A stretch of 64,000 nt of DNA from Euonymus europaeus (Eukaryota; Streptophyta; Magnoliopsida; Celastrales; Celastraceae): contig OY756972.1 of assembly GCA_963580455.1 (NCBI GenBank), positions 17,127,001 to 17,191,000 of the forward strand, read 5' to 3'. Position 1 is the first letter of the stretch. Each line of letters opens with the position of its first letter. The notes below the pieces were generated by a model. That model was not told where the DNA came from. It saw only the letters and a program-made list of their open reading frames with translations, and made no database searches. This document shows positions 1 to 11,825 of the stretch, in pieces. The translations under genes and the position numbers were made by a program.

Positions 1-872
1 GGATGGCAAGTCAGTATTAATTTATTTTTAATAAAATTAAGATATATCATATTTCAAGTAATAAAATATATGTTCTACAAAAATATTTTCCTTCTCTACC
101 ACTTAGGTAAATCATCAACTCTATGGTGACACAATGACAAGATTCTTCGTATATTGGACCGTAAGTTGGTGCATTATTATAAACATGATTTATTTCTTAA
201 AAACTTTTACATACACATTTATCTAATTTCTTCAAAATTACACACAGATAGATGCAGATCAGGCAACAGGATGTTACGATACTCGTTGTCCAGGATTTGT
301 ACAAACAAGTGTTGATACTGTAGTGGGAGGTGCATATGACACGACATCAACTTATGAGGGAACACAATATGCTATCGATCTTGAAATTAGACTGGTAATT
401 AATAGCTAAAAGCTAATTTGGTTGGTTTGATGCATTAATCCACATGCAATTGTAAACCTATTCACATAATTTCGGTGGTTAACTTAATTAGGACCCAAGG
501 GATGGAAATTGGTGGTTGAAGCATAATGATAGAGACTTGGGGTATTGGCCAGCCACTCTCTTTAATCACATGCAAAGTTCAGCCAAACACGTTACTTGGG
601 GTGGTCTGGTGACAAACGCCGAACCCCAAGGTACACCCACTCGGACAGATATGGGGTCCGGCTACTTCGCCGGTGCGGGAAGGGACAAGGCAAGTTGTGT
701 TAACGACTTAAGAGTAGCGATCAATGATGGCAACCTTGATCCGGTGCCTCTCAACGAGCTTCCAACGATGATGACCAATGATCAATGTTACAACATCACC
801 AAACACCACTATTTAGGTATCACTTACTTATTCTATGGAGGGTCAGGCCAACGGAGTCCAGCATGCCACTAA
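1..872 (+). CDS. Neprosin-family protein, copy A (3' part; 5' part outside window)
   Basis: Four exon segments are visible by comparison with copy D: 1-9 (end of exon 4, Gly-Trp-Gln), 107-160 (exon 5), 248-394 (exon 6) and 492-872 (exon 7, ending TAA). All have GT-AG borders in phase 0 and are open. The protein shows the neprosin (DUF239) core: Tyr-Trp-Thr, [10 protein letters not shown], the NWWL...LGYWP block, TDMGSGYF and a C-terminal YGGSG. The family comprises secreted plant proteins related to neprosin, a glutamic prolyl endopeptidase of Nepenthes pitcher fluid. The residue after Trp-Gly-Gly is Leu, where active members have Glu. Exon 5 has no LTR insertion, unlike C and E. The first codon of exon 6 is ATA (Ile) rather than ACA (Thr). 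Whether the missing exons are intact cannot be seen. Confidence 0.85.
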
Positions 873-1593
873 TGGAGAAATTTGTTATTAGCATATTATA
901 TGTGCGTTCATAAGTCACTATCCATGGATGTATGGTTGAAATATATTTACGGGGCATTTAGTTCATAATTCAACGAGTATAACGATCGAGCTTCTTCGCC
1001 GCGGGTTTCTTCTTGATTGCGCAAGTTTTGCTAATGCGGTCCTGGTCTGAAGTATCCTTTTGCATTCCTTGGCTGTGCTTTTGATTTTGTTATGTTTTTA
1101 TCTGTCTCGATTTGGTGTGGGTTCTATTTTGCACTTAAAATTGCTCTGCAGGTTGTATTCTGCCTGGTTAAGGTCGTGGCTTGGGTTGTGCCTAGCTTTG
1201 GTGCTTACCTTAATTACTCTAATTTCTCAATTAATAAATTCGTCCGTTTATCAAAGAAAAGAGAGTGTTAGTGTGAGTGTGAGTCGAGTATGACAATGTA
1301 TAAGTGTGGGTTTAACGTATAACGAGCGTGAGAATGTTAATAGATAGTAAAATATTAATATCATCCTTTTTTCTTTTTGAATATTAAACATAATATTTTC
1401 TTATATTTTTAAATTAAGTAATTTTATATTATGGTTTTGTATAATATTCAAGGTGCTTGGTGTAACTTTGTCATTATGGAATGAATGTTGGCCTATGAGG
1501 ATTTACTCCCCCATTTTTTTAAAAAAAAAATACTTTGTTTTTTACAAAATTAGCTACAAAAAAAGAAAAGTAAAAAAAACTCATACAATCCCA
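873..1593. other. 3' flank of copy A
   Basis: No convincing gene. It holds a segment with higher GC than its surroundings (about 950-1330) that is conserved after all five gene copies. A 77-codon ORF (1060-1293) is conserved after A, C and E but does not resemble a known family. The A, C and E flanks carry two extra blocks (about 885-945 and 1190-1310) that B and D lack. Confidence 0.6.
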
Positions 1594-1771
1594 GTTTGGT
1601 AGAGCATAATAGAGATTTATGTTTCTTTTCTAAATTCACAAGCTTATACGTACTTCATTTATGCTTCAATACTCATGCGAAAGGTGTACAGCTTAATACC
1701 TCTACTAGTACTTTAAATATCCTTAGTAATAATTTAACAGTTTATATGCTATTATTTCAGCTCTACCAAAC
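1594..1771. mobile_element. 178-bp MITE, copy 1
   Basis: Starts GTTTGGTAGAGC and ends with the reverse complement GCTCTACCAAAC, with a non-coding AT-rich interior. It has exactly the same length after all five genes, so it was in place before the array expanded. The terminal inverted repeat suggests a hAT-type MITE; no clear 8-bp target duplication was found. Confidence 0.75.
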
Positions 1772-2140
1772 ACAAGCATAATATGACTGTAAACTTTTAT
1801 AAAATTTCAAATTAATTCCAAAGCACACGTTCCTATTCACATTGCGCTAGTACCATAATTAGGATTTGATTAGTTGCCATATAATTCAAGGTTTGTTAAT
1901 TTACAAATTTTGGGAAACAACTAAAAAATATGCTTCTCCAACTTGATGTTTTGTTTTATTTGGATAGTTACACTAGGAACCCTTATATTTATTAGATAGT
2001 AAAATTATGTTAATTAAGTATTTTTTTTAATAATTGGTTTACTCTATTAAAATATTTATAAAATTAATCAAATCAATTCAAATTAATTTCTTATTGATAG
2101 CCATAGTATGCTAAATACCTTTATTTTATGTAATATTAAA

Positions 2141-2252
2141 ATTCACTTTATTTATTTGAATAAATTATGTTTATCATTTTATAAGAAAAATGAAATATTC
2201 ACTTTATTTATTTGAATAAAATATGTTTATCATTTAATATGAAAAATGAAAT
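2141..2252. repeat. Tandem duplication 2 x 56 bp
   Basis: Two adjacent near-identical 56-bp AT-rich units, each starting ATTCACTTTATTTATTTG. Present downstream of all five gene copies. Confidence 0.85.
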
Positions 2253-2756
2253 ATTGACATAAGCATCTTTTATTTTATATGGTATATAAATTGGTGTGTA
2301 TAATTTGACTTACACAAGAAAGATAAATTCATAAGTTCCTATCGAATATAAGTAAATGATTACAGCTAAGATGGAATTGGGCGAACCATCAACATGGTTG
2401 TGGTATAGTATTTCAGTGTACCTATCTTGGTTACGTAAAATGGTATAACTTTAACTTACTATTTTAGTACACTTGAAGTGTATTAATCAGGACTACGTGT
2501 GAGTCAATTTTTCAAGTATGACTATATAAAATTAAAATTGTACACTCACATTGACATTATGGAATTGTTCATCATCTTAATTTATTAAAATTATTGGTAT
2601 ATATGCATTTAATGTATGAGAATTTGATTTATTAAAGATTGAAGTCTTTTAGAACAAGCCAATATACACTAAATGAATTGGGTTACCGCACTAAATGTAC
2701 ATAGGATGGAAAATAATCTGTTAATAAAATTCACGTTCAATCATGGATTGATGATA

Positions 2757-4837
2757 CCCAAGTATATGAATGCTTCTAGGATTGACATCATTAAATCTTA
2801 AACTGGATATCAGATAAAATACTTCCTTATGACCTATTTAAGTTGCCCTATTTCCAATGCTAGGAAAAGAATATGTCTTTTTGATAAATTAATTGAGAAA
2901 TTCAAAAATCAATTGTTCAATTGGAGTACCACAATGCTCTCTACAGACGGAAGACTCATTCTCATAAAACATGTTCTAAATTCTTTCTCAAGCTTTCTAT
3001 TTTTTGTCCTTGATCCTGCAAGAAAAGTAATACATCAATTAAATATATTGTGTGCTGATTTTTTTTTGGGCAGCTCTGAGTTTGGAAAAAGATTGCACTG
3101 GATTTCATGGGATAAAATCAGTAGACCATTTAATGAAGGAGGATTACGCATTAGGAGTTTCTCTGAAATGATTCAAGCTTTAGATTGTAGGCTGTGGTGG
3201 AAGTTTAGAACCTCAAAATCAATGTGGTACTCTTTCATGAACCAAAAATATTTGCAGTAAATTACATCCCTCAATTGCCCCTACAAATGGATCTTCCTCT
3301 TGGAAAAGACTATGTAGAGTTAGATCTTTAATGCAAAATAATGTGTCTTACCTTTTAGGGAATGGCAATATTAACATTTGGACAGATGATTTTCAGTTAA
3401 CCCTTCTTGGCCAATTCATATTACGGATTACTATTTTAACCATGCTTGGAACTTAAATTTCATGAGAACTCTATTGCCTGAAGAGGTGATTCAGAAAATT
3501 ATTAAAGAAAATGTGATTCTAACGAATAATGCTGATAAAATGATTTGGAATCCGGATGTCAATCGTGATTTCACTGTTAAATCAGTTTGGAAGGTTTCTA
3601 GAAAGAGCTTGATTTACATACCTATTTTTGATTATATATGGCATCCCTCCATACCAACAAAAGTTTCTATTTTCATGTGGAAAGTTCTGCATAATAAGCT
3701 CCCTCATGATGATAACCTGAAAAGAAAGGGAATAAATTTAGCCTCAAAATGCCATTGTTGTAGTATTTCAAATGTTGAATCTGCCACTCATATTTTTGTT
3801 CAAAGTTCTTGTGCTTGTCAGGTTTGAAAATTTTTTGCTAACATTTTTGGGTTGAACTATAGACATGACATTTTAAATGTTTTGCTTGCCGAGTGGTGGA
3901 GAATTGGTAGGAAACAGTCTGTTTTGGGAGCTTTTTCTATGTTGATTCCTGCAGCAATTTGCTAGAACTTATGGAAGGCAAGGAACAAATGCAGGTACGA
4001 AAATAAAGCAATATCTGCTGATGTCATTATACTTATAACTATGGATCAAATTAGATTGTGCTTACCAAGTCACTCAAAAAAGTATAAGATTCAGCTAAAT
4101 GATCCTTTTTTGTATACTTTATTCAATATTCCTTCTTAGCAAAAAAAAAAGTTGCAGGCCAGTAATCCTCCATTGGATTCCCCCTCCCCGAAATATAGTT
4201 AAAATCAATTGTGATGGGAATTCTTTAGGAAACCCAGGGCATGCAGGTGGTGGAGGAATTATAAGAGATCACTTAGGTAATTTTAGAGGTGGATTCTCAA
4301 AGGCCAAAATGCCATTTCTTTTGCGGAATTGAAAGCCATTTATGATGGCATCATGTTGGCTCTATCCTTGGGTTATAATTATATGCTTATTGAGTCTGAT
4401 TCCTTAGTGGTCATTAATATTCTTTCTTCTGCTACAAAATGTCCTTGAAGTTTGTTCTATTTGAAACAAACAATTTACATCATCATTAAGAATTGTCAGG
4501 TGCATTTTCAACATGTTTTTCGTGAGATTAACGTGGTTACTGACTGTATGGCTACAAAAGCCTCCAATAGTAGAATTTCTAAAAAAAAATTCAGATTAAG
4601 TGATTTTCCTCGAAAAGCAAAAGGGCTCCTGAAAATGGATCAGATGGGAGTTCCTGTCCCGAGAATGAAATCTTAGCTTGTATCTTTAGATCTTATTGCT
4701 TTGTTTTGTTTCCTTTAAATCTTATTGGTGTTTTTTCTCATTTTTATGAGTTAGGTTTTCAAGCCCCCTGTTGTGAACCCCAGGAGGGGGGTTTTTCTTC
4801 TCCACTTATGATATACAATAAATCTTTGTAAAAAAAA
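2757..4837 (+). mobile_element. 5'-truncated L1-type LINE with RNase H domain, copy 1
   Basis: Non-LTR retrotransposon 3' fragment. In order: C-terminal reverse transcriptase (2829-3260; motifs LIEKFKNQLFNWST, DGRLILIKHVL and EGGLRIRSF), zinc-binding zf-RVT region (3462-3827; PTKVSIFMWKVLHNKLP, then Cys-x-Cys-Cys and His-Ile-Phe), then an RNase H domain (from about 4160) with Asp in NCDGNSLGNPG, Glu in AELKA and Asp in ESDS split by a frameshift near 4310. The 3' end has a C-rich/G-rich stem-loop (about 4770-4795) and a short poly(A) at 4830-4837. Frames are broken by stops and shifts, so it is dead. In this copy about 100 bp of 5' flank present in copies 2 and 3 is deleted. Confidence 0.88.
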
Positions 4838-4876
4838 CTAAGAGACAAATGTTGAGAAACAAAATAATTTATAATG

Positions 4877-5221
4877 CAATTCTCTTATGTGCACTTAATC
4901 TTTTGGGGCGAAATACATTTTTCAAATTTTTCAAAAAATTTGAAAATTTTATTTTGTATTTGATCGGTTATACGAATCAAATAATATATTTTTTGTTCGA
5001 AACAAAAAAACAAATTCAACATGAAAAGTGCATGATAATTCTAGATTGTTGGATATAAAACACAAAATATTTCATCCACTTTTCATATTCATTTGATTTT
5101 TGTTTCGACCAAAAAACAAGTTATTAGATTCTTATAATCGATCGATCACAAAAATAAAATTTTCAAAATTTTTGAATAAATGCCTTGCACCCCAGAAGAT
5201 TAAGTGCACATAAGAAAATTG
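4877..5221. mobile_element. 345-bp foldback MITE, copy 1
   Basis: The two ends are inverted repeats: CTTATGTGCACTTAATCTT near the left end pairs with AAGATTAAGTGCACATAAG near the right end. Homology continues inward through GTTCGAAACAAAA against TTTTGTTTCGACC and through GAAAAGTG against CACTTTTC, so nearly the whole element can fold into one hairpin. Such elements often yield small RNAs; that is inference here. Confidence 0.8.
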
Positions 5222-5756
5222 ATATATATATAAACCCAGAATTCTTTGAATTTTTCCTCTGTGGATTATTAAAAATCATTTCCTTCCATTTAAGGGTTAA
5301 GATTTAGTGTTTAGGATTTTGGGGCTTAAGAGTTTAGGGTTTAGAGTTTTGGATTATTTTTGTTTGAATTACATGAATTTTATAATTTTTTTGTTATATT
5401 TTATGAAATCTTCTGAACTTTTTTGCTCAATTTTAAAAATTCTTCTTATTTTTTTGGTGAATTTTTTGAAATCTTCTAAATTTTGGACAATTTTGAGTTT
5501 TTTTTAGAAATTCTATAATTTTTTGTTATATTTTAGGAAATCATCTGAATTTTTTTGCTTAATTTTCAAAATTTATTTGATTTGTTTGGGTGAGTTTTGA
5601 CAAATTTTCTGAATTCTGGATATGTTTGAGAGATTCTCTTATTTAATTCAAAGGATTTGACGAATGAATATTTAAACATATCGATAATGGGTTTTATTGG
5701 AAAGAGTGTTTTGTTCTGATTTTGAATCTATATAGTTTTTTTTTAAAGATTCACAA
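5222..5756. repeat. AT-rich block with degenerate TTTAGGG-like repeats
   Basis: Contains variants such as GGGTTTAGAGTTTTGG and repeated GAAATCTTCTGAA-type phrases. The segment at 5289-5640 is an inverted relative of about 6150-6480 inside the next element, suggesting a partial second copy of that element lying head to head. No gene. Confidence 0.55.
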
Positions 5757-7822
5757 ATAACTCGTTTAATAAAAATGTGTATTCCATTTACTACCTTCAA
5801 TATTTTAGTATTTCAAAACATCCTTTAAATAATTATGGACAAAACTACATTTATTCCAATAAATTCTTATGTGTATGACATATGCTGACATCATTATATT
5901 CTTTTTTATTTTTTTCTTTTAAAAACTTTAAAACAGTTTTATCACTCAAAATATAAGTTGGATTTTTTTTTTTAAAAAAAGATTCATAATCAATATGATT
6001 TCTTTACAATGAGCTAGACTCATGATCGATATGTTTCAATGTTCATTCATCAAATCCTCAAAATTAACTCAAGTTTTTTCTCAAACTTATCTAAAATTCA
6101 GAGCATTTATCAAAACTTACCAAAACCAATCGAAAGAGTTTTCAAAATTAAGCAAAAAAATTCAGATGATTTCATAAAAATATATCAAAAAAATATAGAA
6201 TTTTTGAAAATCAAACAAAAAAGAATCAAAAATTCAAAGGATTTCACAATCTTCTCAAAAATTTAGAAGATTTCACAAAATTTACCAAAACAAATTAGAA
6301 GAATTTTTGAAATAGCAAAAAAAAATAAAAAAAATAGAGGATTCATAAAATACATAACAAAAACTATAAGAATTTTTGAAAATCAAACAAAAAACAACCC
6401 GAAACTCTAAATCCTAAACCTCAAAACCCTAAATCCCAAAATCCTAAACAATAAACACTAATGTCTAAAATCTTCTAAACTCTAGACTCTTAAACATTAA
6501 ACATTAAAAATTATAACCATAAATCCTTTGAATGTTAACAATTCTAGTTTTAATTTCGAACAAAAAAATTTATAAATAATTAAGAAAAATTTACAAAAAT
6601 AAGAAGAAAATCATAAAATTTTACTAACTTATATTCCTAAACTTTAAACCCTAAACCTTAAGTCCTTAATAAATTATAATCTCCTAAACCCCAAAACCTT
6701 ATACCCTAAACTCTAAACACTAAACTCTAATATCTTAAATCTCAAAACCTTGAACTTTATATCCTATTACTGGAAATCCTCTAAATTTTCTATAAACAAT
6801 TAAGATGATTCATCAAAATCAAACAAAAAAAAAGAACAAAAAATTTAGATAATCAGAGAATTTCTCAAACTTGTCAAGAATTCAGAGGATTTTACAAAAC
6901 CCAGCAAAACAATTCAGAAGAGTTTTTGAAATTATGCAAAAAAATTCAGAGGATTTCTTACCCAAAATTCAGATGATTTCTTACCCAAAATTCAGAGGAT
7001 TTTCGCAAAAGTCAACAAAACAGCTAGACATTGTTCTGGTATTTGGTTTTGTTTGAAATATGAATTGAGTTTTATTATGATATTATTCTCGTAAGTTGTT
7101 GGCTTTTGTTGTTAGTGACCAATATAATAAAATATTGATATTTGTATTGAATAACGTGTTATTTATGTACAACTGTTTTATTGTTGATTTTGATAATATA
7201 GTGATTCACAGATTCTAATGCATATGCACAGATTACTAAGTCAGGTAAATTTTGTGGATGTGAGTTCACTTGATTTTTGGGAAAGAAATTTTTTTTGGTT
7301 AATCTACTCTACACTTTGATTCATCAAAAGTGAAAATATTAGTTTATCTTTAAAAAAATATAGATAAAATACATGATTTTCACCCGAATTTCTGGGATTG
7401 TATTTATATTTATTTTATTATAATAATTATTTTTTAAATAAAGAACAATCATATACTAATAAGAATAAGGATAGATTTAAATGAGGGCAGGTTAAAATTG
7501 TCATTAATTAAAGTTAAAATTTAAAGTTGTCCTTATTAAGTTAAATTTCAAATAATTGGAGATGTATTGAGCTAAAAACTTTTCAAAAGGACTAAACGGA
7601 ATATAAAGGACTTATCACCAAATAATTAAAAAAAATGAGACATGTATTTTGAGTTATAAAAATATTTTTTTAAAAAAAAAATTGATGATGTCAGCATATG
7701 TCATGCGCATGAGGATTTATTAGATTAAGGGTAGTTTTGTCCATAGTTATTTGAAAGATATATTGGAATATTCAAAAGTTAAAACTAGTTAATAGAATAC
7801 ACATTTTTATTAATTGACTTAT
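5757..7822. mobile_element. 2.07-kb element with about 200-bp terminal inverted repeats, copy 1
   Basis: The left end (about 5757-5965) and the reverse complement of the right end (about 7615-7822) share long blocks: TTAATAAAAATGTGTATTC, ATGGACAAAACTAC, and GACATATGCTGACATCAT. The inside holds degenerate short repeats around AATTCAGAGGATTT and AAACCCTAAA-like phrases, and no intact gene. It looks like a non-autonomous MULE-like or foldback DNA transposon. I could not define a target-site duplication. Confidence 0.65.
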
Positions 7823-8255
7823 CGATGAATTTCGCGTTTAATTAATGTTCTTTTGAGATTTATTTATATGATTACGAAGTTATCTATGCATGCATGACAT
7901 TCTACGAAGTTATCTCTGCATAAAATAAAGTTGCCGTTTATTGGATACTTCATCCCATATTTGTGTAGACAATAAAGTTTAATATTTGCCGTTGATCCAT
8001 CTTTTTATGTGTCAGATTCAATAATATACGAGAGTCGATAGTAAAGGGTAAAATTCTTGCTGTTTATTGGATTCATCTTCCCATTGTGGGCAGGCAATAA
8101 AGTTCCAAATGTGTGATCAATAGGAAACTTTGAACGAATCGATCAGTTTTGTATAATGACAATTCGCAAATACTACATATATATATATATGGACCAGCAT
8201 ATTGATTATCTCAAAGTAATATTCTCAAATTAATTCACCGAAGTCAAAATACCTA
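7823..8255 (+). promoter_or_regulatory. Promoter and 5' leader of copy B
   Basis: A TATA run (8176-8190) lies 66 bp before the ATG. Upstream, a module of about 45 bp containing TTTATTGGAT (an inverted CCAAT) and CAATAAAGTT occurs twice, at 7934-7979 and 8060-8104. Another direct repeat, TACGAAGTTATCT, occurs at 7873 and 7903. The same layout precedes D (and F), but C and E keep only the second module. Confidence 0.6.
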
Positions 8256-10068
8256 ATGAAGTTGTTAATTTTTTCTTTGTTGGTATTCCTCGTCGTTGAA
8301 GAAACTACTTCTGGTTTATCTCTGAACCAGAGTAAATATGAAGAAGCTATCATGGCTTTGAAAATGATGAACAAGCCCGCTCTCCTAACTATAGAGGTAA
8401 CTGTATATTAAGAAAATTATACTTATTCAGTTATTGTTATCTATGTGTAAAGAACATATATATATATTGTCATTTACTGTAGTTGAAGAGAATTACCTTA
8501 ACACTTGATCCATATATGAAGAGTTTAGATGGAGATCTCATTGATTGTATTGATAAAAGAAAGCAACCAGCTTTTGATCACCCTCTTCTAAAGAATCATA
8601 AAATTCAGGTAATAAAACTATTAGTAGATATATAGTTTTTTTTGTGTGATGATTTTAATAAGTATTTTTTATTTAAACTAATTGACAGAGAATGCCTAAA
8701 GAATGGATGACAATGAATGAGGAAGAGTCGAAGAGTGGGAGGACTAATACAATATCTCAAGTTTGGCACAAAAATGGTACAAGATGTCCTAAGGGCAGTA
8801 TTCCTATGCGTCGAATCACTATAGATGATATTATGAGATACAATTTTGTATCTAAATTTGGAAACAAGAAACATTCTATCTATCATCAACTTACGAGACA
8901 CTCTAACAAAATGGTACTTGCATGCAATCAATCATTTAATTCTGTAGAGATTATTATTATTATTGTCACCTAGATAATATTAATTGTACCTTTATTTATT
9001 TATTTTGGTTGCATGATCAAAGTACGCAATAGCTACCTACTCTGCATCATGAAACATAAATGGTGTAGCAAAAAGTGTGAAGAGCGTTAAAGGAGTGATA
9101 AATGTGTGGAATCCAAGGGTTGATGAAGGTAGCATAAGTGTTTCCCAGATATCGGTCATATCAGGACCAAAGGACAGTTTTAATACTATTGAAATTGGAT
9201 GACAAGTCAGTATTAATTTATTTTTAATAAAATTAAGATATATCATATTTCAAGTGATAAAATATATGTTCTACAAAAATATTTTCCTTCTCTGCCACTT
9301 AGGTAAATCATCAACTCTATGGTGACACAATAACACGATTCTTCATATATTGGACCGTAAGTTTGTGCATTATTATAAACATGATTTATTTCTTAAAAAC
9401 TTTTACATACACATTAATCTAATTTCTTCAAAATTACACACAGACAGATGCAGATCGGGCAACAGGATGTTACGATACTCGTTGTCCAGGATTTGTACAA
9501 ACAAGTGGTCATACTGTAGTGGGAGGTGCATATGACACGACATCAACTTATGAGGGAACACAATATGCTTTCGAACTTGAAATTAGACTGGTAATTAATA
9601 GCTAAAAGCTAATTTGGTTGGTTTGATGCATTAATCCACATGCAATTGTAAACCTATTCACATAATTTCGGTGGTTAACTTAATTAGGATCCAAGGGATG
9701 AAAATTGGTGGTTGATGTATAATGATAGAGACTTGGGGTATTGGCCAGCCACTCTCTTTAATCACATGCAAAGTTCAGTCAAACACGTTACTTGGGGTGG
9801 TCTGGTGACAAACGCCGAACCCCAAGGTACACCCACTCGGACAGATATGGGGTCCGGCTACTTTGCCGGTGAGGGAAGAGACAAGGCAAGTTATGTTAAC
9901 GACTTAAGAGTAGCGATCAATGATGGCAACCTTGATCCGGTGCCTCTTAACGAGCTTCCAACGATGATGACCAATGATCAATGTTACAACATCACCAAAC
10001 ACCACGTTTCAGGTATCACTTACTTATTATATGGAGGGTCAGGCCAACGGAGTCCAACATGCCACTAA
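8256..10068 (+). pseudogene. Neprosin-family gene, copy B, with two in-frame TGA stops
   Basis: Exons 8256-8396, 8483-8608, 8689-8913, 9023-9205, 9303-9356, 9444-9590 and 9688-10068, all GT-AG in phase 0, together 418 codons. Exon 1 encodes a signal peptide starting [14 protein letters not shown]. Exons 1-3 carry the neprosin activation-peptide domain (DUF4409), with the hallmark [29 protein letters not shown] and FGNKKHS. Exons 4-7 carry the neprosin catalytic-type domain. Exon 4 has TGA at 9050-9052, where D has Gly, and TGA at 9200-9202, where D has the Trp of the GWQ motif. Splice sites remain good, so a transcript may still be made, but it would encode only the pro-region. The protein also has Leu after Trp-Gly-Gly. 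The two stops are the only clear lesions I see. Confidence 0.88.
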
Positions 10069-10630
10069 TGGCGAAATTTGTTATTTACGGGGCATTTAGT
10101 TCATAATTCAACGAGTATAACGATCGAGCTTCTTAGCTGCGAGTTTCTTCTTCGTTGCGCAAGTTCTGCTACTGCGATCCTGGTCTGAAGTATCCTTTTG
10201 CATTCCTTGGCTGTGCTTTTCATTTTGATTTTGTTATGTTTTTATCTGTCTCGATTTGGCGTGGGTTCTATTTTGGACTTAAAATTGCTCTGCAGGTTGT
10301 ATTCTGCCTGGTTAAGGTCGTGGCTTGGGTTATGCCTATAAGTTTGGGTTTAACGTATAAAGAGCGTGAGAATGTTAATAGTAAAATATTTATATCATCC
10401 TTCTTTCTTTTTGAAAATTAAACATAATATTTTCTTATATTTTTAAATTAAGTAATTTTATATTATGATTTTGTATAATATTCAAGGCGCTCGGAACTTT
10501 GACATTATGGAATGAATGTTGGCCTATGAGGACTTACTCCCCCATTTTTATTTTTATTTAAAAAATACTTTTTTTTTTACAAAATTAGCTACAAAAAAAA
10601 GAAAAGAAAAAAAGAACTCATACAATCCCA
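10069..10630. other. 3' flank of copy B
   Basis: Homologous to the flank of A but without the two extra blocks. It keeps the conserved GC-richer segment (about 10085-10350). No recognised gene. Confidence 0.6.
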
Positions 10631-10808
10631 GTTTGGTAGAGCATAATAGAGATTTATGCTTCTTTTCTAAACTCACAAGCTTATACGTACTTCATTTATG
10701 CTTCAATACTCATGGGAAAGGTGTACAGCTTAATACCTCTATTAGTACTTTAAATATCCTTAGTAGTAATTTAACAGTTTATACGCTCTTATTTCAGCTC
10801 TACCAAAC
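10631..10808. mobile_element. 178-bp MITE, copy 2
   Basis: Same inverted ends (GTTTGGTAGAGC / GCTCTACCAAAC) and same length as the copy after gene A. Confidence 0.75.
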
Positions 10809-11176
10809 ACAAGCCTAATATGATTGTAAACTTTTATAAAATTTCAAATTAATTCCAAAGCACACATTCCTATTCACATTGCGCTAGTACCATAATTAGG
10901 ATTTGATTAGTTGCCATATAATTCAAGGTTTGTTAATTTACAAATTTTGGGAAACAACTAAAAAATATGCTTCTCGAACTTGATGATTTGTTTTATTTGG
11001 GATAGTTACACTAGGAACCTTTATATTTATTAGATAGTAAAATTATGTTAATTAAATTTTTTCTAATAATTGGTTTATTCTATTAAAATATTTATAAAAT
11101 TAATCAAATCAATTCAAATTAATTTCTTATTGATAACCATAGTATGCCAAATACCATTATTTTATGTAATATTAAA

Positions 11177-11288
11177 ATTCACTTTATTTATTTGAATAAA
11201 TTATGTTTATCATTTAATACGAAAAATGAAATATTCACTTTATTTATTTGAATAAAATATGTTTATCATTTAATATGAAAAATGAAAT
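11177..11288. repeat. Tandem duplication 2 x 56 bp
   Basis: Same ATTCACTTTATTTATTTG dimer as after copy A. The surrounding 10809-11825 is AT-rich and conserved among units, with no gene seen. Confidence 0.85.
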
Positions 11289-11825
11289 ATTGACATAAGC
11301 ATCTTTTATTTTATATGTTATATAAATTGGTGTGTATAATTTGACTTACACAAGAAAGATAAATTCGTAAGTTCCTATCGAATATAAGTAAATGATTACA
11401 GCTAAGATGGAATTGGGCGAACCATCAACATGGTTGTGGTATAGTATTTCAGTGTACCTATCTTAGTTACGTAAAATGGTATAACTTTAACTTACTATAT
11501 TAGTACACTTGGAGTGTATTAATCGGGACTACGTGTGAGTCAATTTTTCAAGTATGACTATATGAAATTAAAATTGTACACTCACATTGACATTATGGAA
11601 TTGTTCATCATCTTAATTTATTAAAATTATTGGTATATATGCATTTAATGTATGAGAATTTGATTTATCAAAGAGTGAAGTCTTTTAGAACAAGCCAATA
11701 TACACTAAATGAATTGGGTTACCGCACTAAGTGTACATAGGATGGAAAATAATTTGTTAATAAAATTCACGTTCAATCATGGATTGATGATACCCTATTG
11801 AGAATGCTTATATGATTTGAGATTG

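Noticed and set aside
5307..5507. Short Phe/Leu-rich frames in the AT-rich block
   Set aside because: Low-complexity T-rich DNA with frameshifts between units; no coding signal.
6380..6740. Possible interstitial telomere array
   Set aside because: AAACCCTAAA phrases are highly degenerate and interspersed, with no run of perfect CCCTAAA units.
7873..7915. loxP-like TACGAAGTTAT repeats before B, D and F
   Set aside because: The two copies are direct, not inverted, are 30 bp apart, and no recombinase is present; chance resemblance within a promoter repeat.
8605..8931. Minus-strand 108-codon frame over exon 3 of copy B
   Set aside because: Antisense shadow of a well-supported neprosin exon.
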